Assembly (NCBI GenBank): GCA_963989385.1
Contig: OZ022506.1
Span: 9,877,841 to 9,941,840, forward strand
DNA from: Ctena decussata
Taxonomy: Eukaryota > Mollusca > Bivalvia > Lucinida > Lucinidae
Length of the DNA: 64,000 nt
Direction: 5' to 3'
Position numbers and translations under genes: made by a program
Shown here: in pieces, positions 42,501 through 54,500 of the stretch
Position numbering within the stretch: position 1 is the stretch's first letter
Layout: each line of letters starts with the position of its first letter
Notes under the pieces: generated by a model
What the model was told of the DNA's origin: nothing
The model's input: only the letters and a program-made list of their open reading frames with translations
Database searches by the model: none

Positions 42501-45500
42501 TAGAAACACTGTATACTTTTTATAATATGTCCGGATTAAAAATAAATATTGAGAAGACAAAAGCAATTTGAATTGGGGCTTTTAGTAATTCGGAGCGTAA
42601 GATGTGCAACGATTTTCAGTTAGATTGGTCACAGGGACCGTTTAAAATTTTGGGTGTTACATTCGCAACAGAAGTATATAATATATGGGATTTAAATACA
42701 AATGATATTCTTAATAAAGTTAAATGTATCCTAAAGCAATGGACAAAAAGAAAAGTAACATTAACGGGTAGAATCACTATTATAAAATCATTAGCGTTGT
42801 CAAAGTTTGTTCACTTATTTATATCCTTACCAGATCCACCAAAGGAAATGCTCAAACAACTGGAAAGAATATTTTATAAATTTATTTGGAATAACGGTCC
42901 GGACAGAATAAAAAGAAACATACTAATAAGGAACTTAGCATCTGGGGGATTGAGAATGGTAGAGCTTCAAATGTTTATTAAAGCTTTAAAAATCACATGG
43001 TTACGTAGAATTTTACAACAATCAGATAACATAACTTGGAATACGTTGTCAAATATAAATTTTACACAGTTGTTTAAATGTGGCGGTTTATACGCTGGTC
43101 AACAATGTTTAAACATAATTAATCCATTTTGGAGGGACTTTCTGAAGGCATGGTCACATTTTTGTAATGTATGCGAGATAGACAATATAAAAAGATTCTA
43201 GATTCTCCAATATGGTTCAATACTAACTTTAATCAAAAGTACTTATTTATAAACGATTGGTGCAAAAAGGGTGTCATTACTATATCAGATATTATTGACG
43301 AACATGGTAATTTTTATCAGTTTGAAACTTTTAAACGAATATACAATGTTAGGGGTACTGCACTTGATTATCAGCATGTTTTAAATAAAATTCCAATCGG
43401 GTGGAAAACTGTTATAAATAATAATAAAGTATTTATAAAAGAAAACAAATTTAATACCAGATGTAATATTTACATTAGTTACTTAATGTTAAATAAGAAA
43501 GGAAGTCGAATTTTCTATGACATTATGGCGAAGGTGAACCTATTAAATATAAATGAGAAATGGACGGCTGATTTAGGAGTCATTAATGAAAATGACTTGA
43601 GGTTATTTAATGCCTCGATAAGTAATTTTAAAGAGGTTAAACTTCAAGACTTTCAGTTTAAAATAAATAATAAAATTCTTGTTACTAATTACTTTCTTTG
43701 TAAAATAGGAAAAATTGACAATAACCTATGTTCATATTGTAATGAACATCCAGAAAAAATTAATCATTTGTTTCTAACTTGTGTGAAGGTTCAGGAGTTT
43801 TGGAATTCTCTAAAAACCTGGTTACACGAAAATGCCAACATCATTTTAAACATAAATGATCGTAATATTATATTTTCATATCAAGGTAGAAATGATTTAA
43901 TAAATTATATACTGGTGTTAGCAAAATATTATGTTTATAAAACGAAATTCATAAGTACCGATAAAAATTTAACTATTCATGCATTTGTTGCATTATTGAA
44001 GAAAAAATTTACTAGTGACCGGTGTAATGCTTATATATCAAATAAGATGGCAAAGTTTTTCGCAAAATGGTTGCCTCTATACAATTTCTTTACTCCGAAT
44101 GATAATAGACACTAACCCGGCATGTACCTGATCCCAACCAAGCATTTATGCATTACGAATAAAAAGACCAACTGTAAGCTTTGACAATGTTATATGGATT
44201 CAATCTGCGGGACTGGTTCTGCAGTTTAGAAAAAGAACAAAAGAGTTATAAGATTTTTTTTCTACCCGTGTAGAAATACGACCTTGATATACGTTAATAT
44301 ATATTTATATATGTTTGTTTCCTTCAAAAAGAAACTTCTATTGTTTTTTGTCTTCACTCTCTCTGTATCTCTTAGTTTTTCCTTTTATTCTTTTTCTCGC
44401 TTCTTTGCTTCTTTCGTCTTTCGTCTACTCTATCTCTCTTCTAAAATAAGCTAGATTGGATAAGTCTCTTCAGATTTACTTCTGTGATATAAAAAAAATT
44501 ACTATATAATATGAATGTATGTTAGATTGTATTATGTCTTTGGAAAAATAAAATTATAAAAAAAAGATCACAAACTGTTAGTCAGTATGTACATAACAAG
44601 AGCTGTCGCCTGACAGCATAGCTCGCCTGAATAGGTGCTTGCCCATCACACAGTTGCTATGGTGGTGTGGACTGCTATGCATAAAACTTCAGGCAAGCAT
44701 GTCCATAATGACAACACATTTATAAACAAAAACTCTCTCAGAAATGTCTTAAAATACAATTAAAAAACAAGAGGGCCAAGAGGCCCTGAATCGCTCACCT
44801 GAACAACAAGAGCTGTCGCCTGACAGCATAGCTCGCCTGAATTGGTGCTTGCCCATCACAGAGCCGCTATGGTGGTGTGGACTGCTATGCATAAAACTTC
44901 AGGCAAGCATGTCCATAATGAAAACACATTTATAAACAAAAGCTATCTCAGAAATAAGTCTTAAAATTAAAATTAAAATAAAAAGAAAATGAAATGAAAT
45001 TTCAAAGTCCATGAGCTTGAGGTAAAAAAACTGACGGGTAGGGGGGAAGGGGGGAGGGGGGGAGGGGGTGGGGGCTACTAGGATGTATCAAAACCCTGAA
45101 CCATTATCTAACATCAGTCCAAGTATTAGTATCAACTGAGTCCATCATCGTGGCACTGTGAAATTATGTCTTCATAAATATAACACTTTAACCAAAATCT
45201 TTAAGACAAAATTCTAAGTTTGATGACCTTGACTTCAAGGTCATCCAGTGGGGTAAGTATAAGGTGTTTTGTAAAAACTCAAAAAAGAGTCTAAGATCAG
45301 TTCAAGTATAAACTAAATCTCTGTAAAACATTATGAATCAGTATGCAATTACAAAACTTTAAAAAAGACAAAAATTTCCCAAGTCCCTGACCTTGACATC
45401 AAGATCACTGAGCGGGGTTGGGGTGGTACTCTGTAGATCTAACTACAGTGCAAATATAAAAAGATATCATCTATGGGTTCAGGAGATATGTGTCTTTAAA

Positions 45501-48500
45501 AAACTTTAACCAAAACATCCAATCAATAAAAAGACAATATTCTAAGTCCATGACCTTGACATCAAGGACACAGAGGGGGGTGGGGGTAGTATGATCGAAA
45601 ACTTTAGACCTATATCTAACTTTAGTGCAAGTATCAAAGGAATCCATCCATGGGTTAAGGAGATATTGGGCTTTATAAAACTTTAACCAAAACATCCAGT
45701 CAAAAAAAATACCAATTTTCTAAGTCCATGACCTTGACATCAAGGTCACGGAGTGGGGTGGGGGTGGTACCCTTTTAAACCTTAGACCAATATCTAACTA
45801 CAGTGCAAGTATCAAAAGAATCCATCCATGGGTTAAGGAGATATAGGTCTTTGAAAAACTTTACAAAACATCCAATCCCAACGCCGACGCGGACGCTGAC
45901 GCGGACGCGGACGCCGACGCCGTGGTGACAACAATAGCTCTTCCTGAACTTTCGTTCAGGCGAGCTAAAAAGAATTCATCTCTGGGTTCAGGAGATATGT
46001 GTCTTTAAAAAACTTTAACCAAAACATCCAATCAATAAAAAGACAATATTCTAAGTCCATGACCTTGACATCAAGGTCACAGAGGGGGGTGGGGGTAGTA
46101 CCTTCGAAAACTTTAGACCAATATCTAACTTTAGTGCAAGTATCAAAGGAATCCATCCATGGGTTCAGGAGATATTGGGCTTTATAAAACTTTAACCAAA
46201 ACATCCAGTCCAAAAAAAACCACCAATTTTCTAAGTCCATGACCTTGACATCAAGGTCACAGAGTGGGGTGGGGGTTGTACCCTGTTAAACCTTAGACCA
46301 ATATCTAGCCACAGTGCAAGTATCAAAAGAATCCATCCATGGGTTAAGGAGATATAGGTCTTTAAAAAACTTTAACCAAAACATCCAATTCGAACGCCAA
46401 CGCGGACGCTGACGCCGACGCCGTGGTGACAACAATAGCTCTTCCTGAACTTTCGTTCAGGCGAGCTAAAAAGGTTAAAGGTCAAAATAGGGTCATAATT
46501 TGAACAAACCTGATAATTTGCAGCCATTTCCAAATGGTTCTGAAGACAAAGATTTTTGAATGTTTTTCTATGTATTGCTATGGTTCATACCATGGACCCC
46601 CTGGGGCCAGGCCATTTTGGACCCTGGGGCCATCATTTGAATAATATTGGTAAAGCACCACTAGGCAATGCTAAAAGCTAAATTTCAAGCCTCTGAGCCA
46701 AGTGGTTCTGAAGGAGAAGATTGTGGAATATTTTGCTATGTATTTCTATGGTTCAAACCCAGGACCCCCTGGGGCGGGGCCATTTTTGACCCTGTCACCA
46801 CCATTTGAACAAACTTGGTAAAGGACCACTAGGCACTAAGATTTTTAATAGTTTCCTATGTATTTCTATGGCTCAAACTCAGAACTCCCTGCCGCAGGGC
46901 CATTTTGACCCAGGGGCCATCATTTGAACAAACTTGATAAAGGACAACAAGGCAATGCATCATACCAATTTTCAAGCATCTGAGCCAAGTGGTTTTGAAG
47001 GAGAAGATATTTGAATATTTTTCTATGTAGTTCTATGGTTTTAACCCAGGACCCCATGTTGCGGGGCCATTTTGGACCCTGGGGCCACCATTTGAACAAA
47101 CTTGGTAAAGGACTACTAGGCAATGCTACATACCAAATTTCAAGCATCTGAGCCTTGCCTTTCTGAAGTAGAAGATTTTTTAATATTTTTCTATGTATTT
47201 CTATGGTTAAAACCTGAGACTCCCTGCCCTGGGGCCATTTTGGACCCTGGGGCCATCATTTAACAAACTTGGTCGAGGACCACTAGGCAATGTTACAAAC
47301 CAAATTTCAAGCATCTGAGGCAAGCAGTTCTGGTGAAGAAGATTTTTAAGTATTTTTTAGTTTTGAACCCAAGACCCCTGCCCCAAGGCCATTTTGGACC
47401 CTGGGGCCACCATTTGAACAAACTTGGTACAGGGCCACTAGGCAATGCTACATACCAAATTTCAAGCATCTGAGCAAAGCAGTTCTGGAGAAGAAGATTT
47501 TTAAGTATTTTTAAGTTTCGAACCCAAGACTCCCCTGCCCCAGGGCCATTTTGGAACCTGGGGCCACCATTTGAACAAATTTGGTAGAGGACCACTAGGC
47601 AATGCTACATACCAAATTTCAAGTATCTGAGCCAAGTAGTTCTGAAGAAGAAGATTTTTAAGTATTTTTAAGTTTCGAACCCAAGACCCCTGCCCCAGGG
47701 CCATTTTGGACCCTGGGGCCACCATTTGAACAAACTTGGTAGAGGACCACTAGGCAATGCTACATACAAAATTTCAAGCATCTGAGCAAAGCAGTTCTGG
47801 AGAAGAAGATTTTTAAGTATTTTTTAGTTTCGAACCCAAGACCTCCTGCCCCGGGGCCATTTTGGACCCTGGGGCCACCATTTGAACAAACTTGGTAGAG
47901 GACCACTAGGCAATGCTACATACCCAATTTCAAGCATCTGAGCAAAGCAGTTCTGGAGAAGAAGATTTTTAAGTATTTTTTAGTTTCGAACTCAAGACCC
48001 CCTGCCCCAGGGCCATTTTGGACCCTGGGGCCACCATTTGAACAAACGAGGTTGAGGACCACTAGGCAATGTTACATACCAAATTTCAAGCATCTGAAGC
48101 AAGTAGTTCTGGTGAAGAAGATTTTTAAGTATTTTTTAGTTTCAAACCAAAGACTCCCCTGCCCCAGGGCCATTTTGGACCCTGGGGCCACCATTTGAAC
48201 AAATTTGGTAGAGGACCCTGGGGCCACCATTTGAACAAATTTGGTAGAGGACCACTAGGCAATGCCACATACCAAATTTCAAGTATCTGAGCCAAGCAGT
48301 TCTGAAGAAGAAGATTTTTAAGTATTTTTTAGTTTCAAACCCAAGACCCCCTGCCCCAGGGCCATTTTGGACCCTGGGCCACCATTTGAACAAACTTGGT
48401 AGAGGACCACTAGGCAATGCTACATAGCAAATTTCAAGAATCTGAGCAAAGCAGTTCTGGAGAAGAAGATTTTTAAGTATTTTTTAGTTTGAACTCAAGA

Positions 48501-51500
48501 CCCCTTGGCCCAGGGCCATTTTGGACCCTGAGGCCACCATTTGAACAAACTTGGTAGAGGTCCACTAGACAATGCTTCATACCAAATATCAAAGCCCTAG
48601 GCCAAGCGGTTTCAGAGAAGATGTCACATATAGCAAATCTTTAAGACAAAACTCAAAGTCCATGACCTTGACATCAAGGTCATCCAGTGGGGTAAGTATA
48701 TAGTGTTTTGTAAAAACTCAAAAAAGTGTCTAACATCAGTTCAAGTGTAAACTAAATCTCTGCTAAGCATTATGAATCAGTACGCAATTAGAAAACTTTA
48801 ATAAAGACCAAATTTCCTAAGTCCCTGACCTTGACATAAAGGTCACCTAGCAGGGCTGGGGTAGTACTTTGTAAAACTTTGGATTATTATCTAACTACAG
48901 TGCAAATATAAAAAGAATTCATCAATGGGTTCAGGAGATATGTGTCTTTAAAAATCTTTAACCAAAACATCCAATCAATAAAAAGACAATTTTCTAAGTC
49001 CATAACCTTGACATCAAGGTCACTGAGGGGGTTGGGGTAGTACCTTCGAAAACTTTGGACCAATATCTAACTATAGTGCAAGTATCAAAGGAATCCATCC
49101 ATGGGTTAAGGAGATATTGGGCTTTATAAAACTTTAACCAAAACATCCAGTCCCAAAAAACTCACAATTTTCTAAGTCCATGACCTTGACATCAAGGTCA
49201 AGAAGTTAGGTGGGGGTGGTACCCTGTTAAACTTTGGACCAATATCTAACTACAGAGCAAGTATCAAAAGAATCCATCCATGGGTTAGGGAGATATAGGT
49301 CTTTAAACAAGAGGACCAATGGTCCTGTAGCTCACCTGACACTTGGTCCTGGCATATATTTTAATGCTTTTATACATGTATATAGCACCAGGGCAGGGGC
49401 AGATAACCCCCCTCCCTTGGGGATTAATGTTGAGTCCCAATTCTATATACCAAGCCACAAGGTCACTGGGCCTTTGTTTCTGGACAAAGATTTCTGAAGG
49501 GTTTTTATCATAAATGGGTGTGGCGGCCACCATGTTCATACGACCATGACCATCTGAACAAACTTTGATTCCTTTGACCCAGTATTAAAGCTCCATAATA
49601 TATGAAACACAGTAATCATTTGTATAAACTATGATGGGCCTGAGTGCCCAATGCTACATACCGGTACCAAGTTTCAAGGTTATAGGCCTTTCGGTTCTCG
49701 AGAAAAAGACGTTTGAAGAGTTTTTACCATATATGGGTATGGTGGCCATCTTGGTCAAGTGACCAAGACCATCTGAACAAACTATGGTTCCTTTAAGCCT
49801 GTGAAGCTCCATATGAAATATGGCTTCAATTGACCCTAGTGGCCTCTGAGAAGATGTTTGAAAATGTTGACGGCTGACAGAATCTCAATGACCTTGTACA
49901 AAAGTCAAAGAATGACCTTGACCTTTAACGACAAAATATCTTCATCTGGTCATTTAGTCAACCATATATACCAAACATTGCACCTTAGACTTAAATAGTT
50001 TCTGAAAAATCCACTGTTTAAGCATTTTCTCATATAAAAGCCTACATAATGTACCAAAGTTGACAGTGTCATAAATTAGGTCAAGGTCAACGCACGATCA
50101 TTTGTATAAACTATGATGGGCTTGAGTACCCAAAGCTACATACCAAGTTTCAAGGTCATACACCTTTTGGTTCTGGAGAAGAAGATTTTGAAGGGTTTTT
50201 ACCATATACAGGCATGGCAGCCATCTTGGTCAAGACCCTGAGAACAAACTTTTATTCCCTGATCACACTTAGACTCCATATGAAATTTCGCTTCAATCAG
50301 ACCAGCGGTTTCAGAGGAGTAGATGTTTTGAAAATCTTGATGACGAACAGACCGACAAAATGACCTTGACCTTTCAGTGACATAATATCTTCATCTGGTC
50401 ATTTAGTTGACCATATATACCATGTATTGTACCTAAGACTTAAATAGATTCTGATAAATCCACTGTATAAGCGTTTCCCATATAAAAGCCTAACATACCA
50501 AAGTTGACCATGTCGTAAATTAATTCAAGGTAAACACATGGTCATCATTTGTATAAATTATGATGGGCCAGCATGCCCGATGCTACATACCAAGTTTCAA
50601 GGTCATAGGCCTTTTGGTTCTAGAGAAGAAGATTTTCGAAGGGTTTTTACCATATATGGGCATGGTGGCCATCTTGGTCATGTGACCCAGACCCCGGGTA
50701 TAAACTTTCGTTCCCCCATCCCACTGAGACTCCATATGAGATCTGGCTTCAATCGGACCAGTGGTTTCAGAGGAGAAGATGTTTGAAAATCTTGATGACG
50801 AACAGACCGACAAAATGACCTTGACCTTTCAGTGACATAATATCTTCATCTGGTCATTTAGTTGACCATGTATACCAAGTATTGTACCTTAGACTTAAAT
50901 AGTTTCTGAGAAATCCACTGTTTAAGCGTTTTCCCATATAAAAGCCTAACGTACCAAAGTTGACCATGCCGTAAATTAGGTCAAGGTCAACGCAAGGTCA
51001 TGATTTGTATAAAATATGATAGGCCCTCATGCCCGATGCTACATACCAAGTTTCAAGGTCATAGGCCTTTTGGTTCTGGAGAAGAAGTTTTTTGAAGGTT
51101 TTTACCATATATGGGCATGACGGCCATCTTGGTCATGTGACCCAGACCCCGGGTAGAAAATTTTTTTCCCCTATCCCACTGAGACTCCTTATGAAATTTG
51201 GCTTAAATTGGCCTAGTGGTTTCAGAGGAGAAGATGTTTGAAAATCTTGACGACGGATGGTCTGACGGAATGACCTTGACCTTTAGTGACATAATATCTT
51301 CATCTGGTCATTTAGTCGACCATGTATACCAAGTATTGTACCTTAGACTTAAATAGTTTCTGAGAAATCCACTGTTTAAGCGTATTCCCATATAAAAGCC
51401 TAACGTACCAAAGTTGACTATCCCGTAAATTAGGTCAAGGTCAACGCAAGGTCATGATTTGTATAAATTATGATGGGCCCACATGCCCGATGCTACATAC

Positions 51501-54500
51501 CAAGTTTCAAGGTCATAGGCCTTTTGGTTCTGGAGAAGAAGATTTTTGAAGGGTTTTTACCATATATGGGCATGGCGGCCATCTTGGTCATGTGACCTGG
51601 GCCAAATATATAAACTTTCGTTCCCCCATCCTGTTAAGTCTCCATATAAAATTTGGCTTCAATCGGTCCAGTGGTTTCTGAGAAGAAGATGTTTAAAAGT
51701 GTGGACGCCGCCGACGCCGCCGCCGACGACGGACGACGGACCAAGGCTATACTATAAGCTCACCACAGGTGAGCTAAAAACTTTAACCAAAACATCCATC
51801 CGGACGTGGACGCGGACGCAAGGTGACAACAATAGCTCTTCCTGAACTTTCATTCAGGCGAGCTAAAAACATGTTTTAAGTAATTTGTAACTTACATTTC
51901 ATGTCCGCATGTCTCAATAATTACATATTTGCTCAAATCTAAACAGATGCTCGGCTGAATCTGATCTATGAAACTGCCCCATTTTTCGAGGTGCGTTAAA
52001 GAACTCGCCTTCAAAATGCACAAACTGCTGATCCTAACGAAAACACTGCGTTCGTGAGACCTGCAATTCTTTAGGCTGTAGAAACTATATTTGAATTATC
52101 AGAAAAATAATTCACAATTGAGTAAACTATTGTGTCATCTTCGTCGCTACTTTCCAAAAACTTTGCAGTGTTTTCAATATAGCCACTTCCATGGTCACCA
52201 ATGACGATGTCACGGATGCATCAAAACTAACGTGCTGTCACGCGCTAATAAGTGTTTGATGAAACATGCCAATTAAACTTTCTGTTTGTAAAAAATAATC
52301 ATCTTTAGAGGTCTCTGACAAGAGGAGCGGTTCAATCTATTAGAATACCACAAGTTCTGGAGCACTCCAAAAACAGGTACATCGACCATATACACAGAAA
52401 AGGAAAAGCCTGTTTAAACTGCATACACGTGCAGGTTGATCTCTGTTTGCAAAAACCATAAGGTACTTTGTTAAAATGATACAACAATTAATAAATTTAC
52501 ATATCTGGATTACATACTTTTGGTGTCATTTTCATGGGTGAAATGCAGAGAAATGCTTTTGATGTCATTTTAATGAATCTCATGCAGAAAAATGCTTTTG
52601 GTGCAATTTTCATGACTGACATGCAGAGAAGTGCTTTTGGTGCAATTTTCATGACTGACACGCAGAGAAGTGCTTTTGGTGCAATTTTCATGACTGACAT
52701 GCAGAGAAGTGCTTTTGGTGCAATTTTCATGACTGACATGCAGAGAAGTGCTTTTGGTGCAATTTTCATGACTGACATGCAGAGAAGTGCTTTTGGTGCA
52801 ATTTTCATGGAAGACATGCAGAGAAGTGCTTTTGGTGCAATTTTCATGACTGACATGCAGAGAAGTGCTTTTGGTGCAATTTTCATGACTGACATGCAGA
52901 GAAGTGCTTTTGGTGCAATTTTCATGACTGACAGGCAGAGAAGTGCTTTTGGTGCAATTTCAATTTTCATGACTGACATGCAGAGAAGTGCTTTTGGTGC
53001 AATTTTCATGACTGACATGCAGAGAAGTGCTTTTGGTGCAATTTTCATGACTGACATGCAGAGAAGTGCTTTTGGTGCAATTTTCATGGAAGACATGCAG
53101 AGAAGTGCTTTTGGTGCAATTTTCATGACTGACATGCAGAGAAGTGCTTTTGGTGCAATTTTCATGACTGACATGCAGAGAAGTGCTTTTGGTGCAATTT
53201 TCATGACTGATAGGCAGAGAAATGCTTTTGGTGCAATTTTCATGGAAGACATGCAGAGAAATGCAGTGTATTTCTCTGCATGTCATTCAGGAAAATGGCA
53301 TTTCAAGTAAGTGTTATGCAACCCTAGCCAACATACTCCTAGTCATATGTCAGCAGTTCAAATCCCTAGCATGCCACTGTTGCCACAAAAACAGCTGACT
53401 TCTACACCTAGAAATCAGCAAATAATTGCTGCTTTTTACACATGAAATGCCACATACCTGCAGCACTATAAAACAAAATGTTCTCTTACCAATAGCTTTC
53501 CTGATTACTCTGATACTGTTTAAATTCTTCACCTCAGTCCTAACCCCCAGGGGCATCCCCGGTCTGTGTACTGATATATTGGCATCCACTCGCAGAGAAC
53601 CCTCTAGTAACAAATTAAGAAACACTTTAAGCAAGGTAAATTGAAATGCCTACAAAAGAGCACTCTATCTTAACAAGCATTTGATTCTCATTTTGAAGAG
53701 AAGCCATCTTAACATGTATGATTCTGTTCCTCTTGTATTTGAATCCCTTCCCACAAAGAACTACCCTTAAAGGAAAGAATTTGCTCTCCCCTGCTAATTC
53801 ATTCCTTTAAGGGCAGCTGCCTACATGAAACGTGTGTCCATTTATCTAAATTTGTTTTCACAAGAAGAGCGGTGGTATTTTTCTTTACCCTCATATGCTT
53901 AATTACTGGGACACCTAAAAGCATTTATTTTCCATTTATTCTAAATGGAAAATTAATGGTATTCAGGCATCCCTATAGTTATTAAGACATTAGGGTATAT
54001 TTGTGATACCCCCCCCTCTCTCTCTCCCCCCCCCCCCCCCAATTTTCTTGTATGTGCATGTGTGTGTATGTATGTGTGTGGTTTTTTTCTTCATTTTTTT
54101 CCCATTTTGCTAATAAAGTAACTGTAGATTACAAAAAGAGTCTCACTTATACCCCAACCAGTGTTACCACCTAGTGAAACCAGACCTGATATATGTTTAC
54201 AAACACAACAGATGGAGAAACTGTATCAAATCATATCAAATTATCCCTTAAACCTTAAAGCACAAAGAACTGATGTCTGCAAAATTTCAAAAAGTGTTCC
54301 GTCCAAGCTGTTTGCTCAGACCTATTTTTCTTACCTGCGAGACAGAGTTTGTTCTATTTTTAGCGATGCTGGAAAATTCTGTCTTGCCCATGGGCTGACA
54401 CGAGTTTGAGTTCTGTGCATCACTACGCCCTCCTTGAAATCCTTGCATCTGGCTTGGAGATTCTATACTTTATGCATTTTTTTTTCTTCATAGGAATGAA

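Larger units (their letters stand above)
37106..44562 (+). mobile_element. L1/Tx1-like LINE insertion, decayed and interrupted
   Basis: A non-LTR retrotransposon lies inside the GATB intron between exons D and E, in antisense to the gene. It is bounded by 15-17 bp target duplications and ends in an A-rich tail (ATAAAATTATAAAAAAA). ORF2 encodes an AP endonuclease, a reverse transcriptase and a C-terminal Cys/His region. A 1.28-kb element sits inside ORF2, and three lesions break the rest. About 1.9 kb precedes ORF2, but no ORF1 is recognisable there. The 5' part of the insertion may be rearranged or contain other sequence. Confidence 0.9.
44596..51864 (+). mobile_element. Composite of satellite-cored elements, families C, A' and B
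   Basis: The outer left end is ACAAGAGCTGTCGCCTGACAGC (stem GCTGTC/GACAGC) with TAGCTCGCCTGAA. The outer right end is CCTGAACTTTCATTCAGGCGAGCT at 51841-51864, followed by AAAAA. Inside are an A'-type left terminus (44767), a second C left terminus (44806), two further C right termini (45966, 46467) and a complete family B element (49307-51775). C units carry TGACCTTGACATCAAGGTCA and ATCCATCCATGGGTT. GACGCGGACGCxGACG-type stretches precede the C right ends. The exact order of events is only partly resolved. Confidence 0.8.

Noticed and set aside
44341..44420. Pyrimidine-rich tract as a splice or promoter signal
   Set aside because: It lies in the LINE 3' UTR before the tail and has no adjoining exon.
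37106..44562. LTR retrotransposon or retrovirus-like element
   Set aside because: No long terminal repeats, gag, protease or integrase motifs; endonuclease-RT order and A-rich tail fit a LINE.
47293..48417. Minus-strand frames rich in [17 protein letters not shown] repeats
   Set aside because: Translations of the 156-bp array.
52531..53262. CRISPR array
   Set aside because: Units are directly adjacent with no unique spacers, and the setting is an animal intron.
52497..53310. Two overlapping frames of 251 and 258 codons
   Set aside because: They are the two strands of a 39-bp minisatellite with unit length divisible by three, located inside an intron of GATB.
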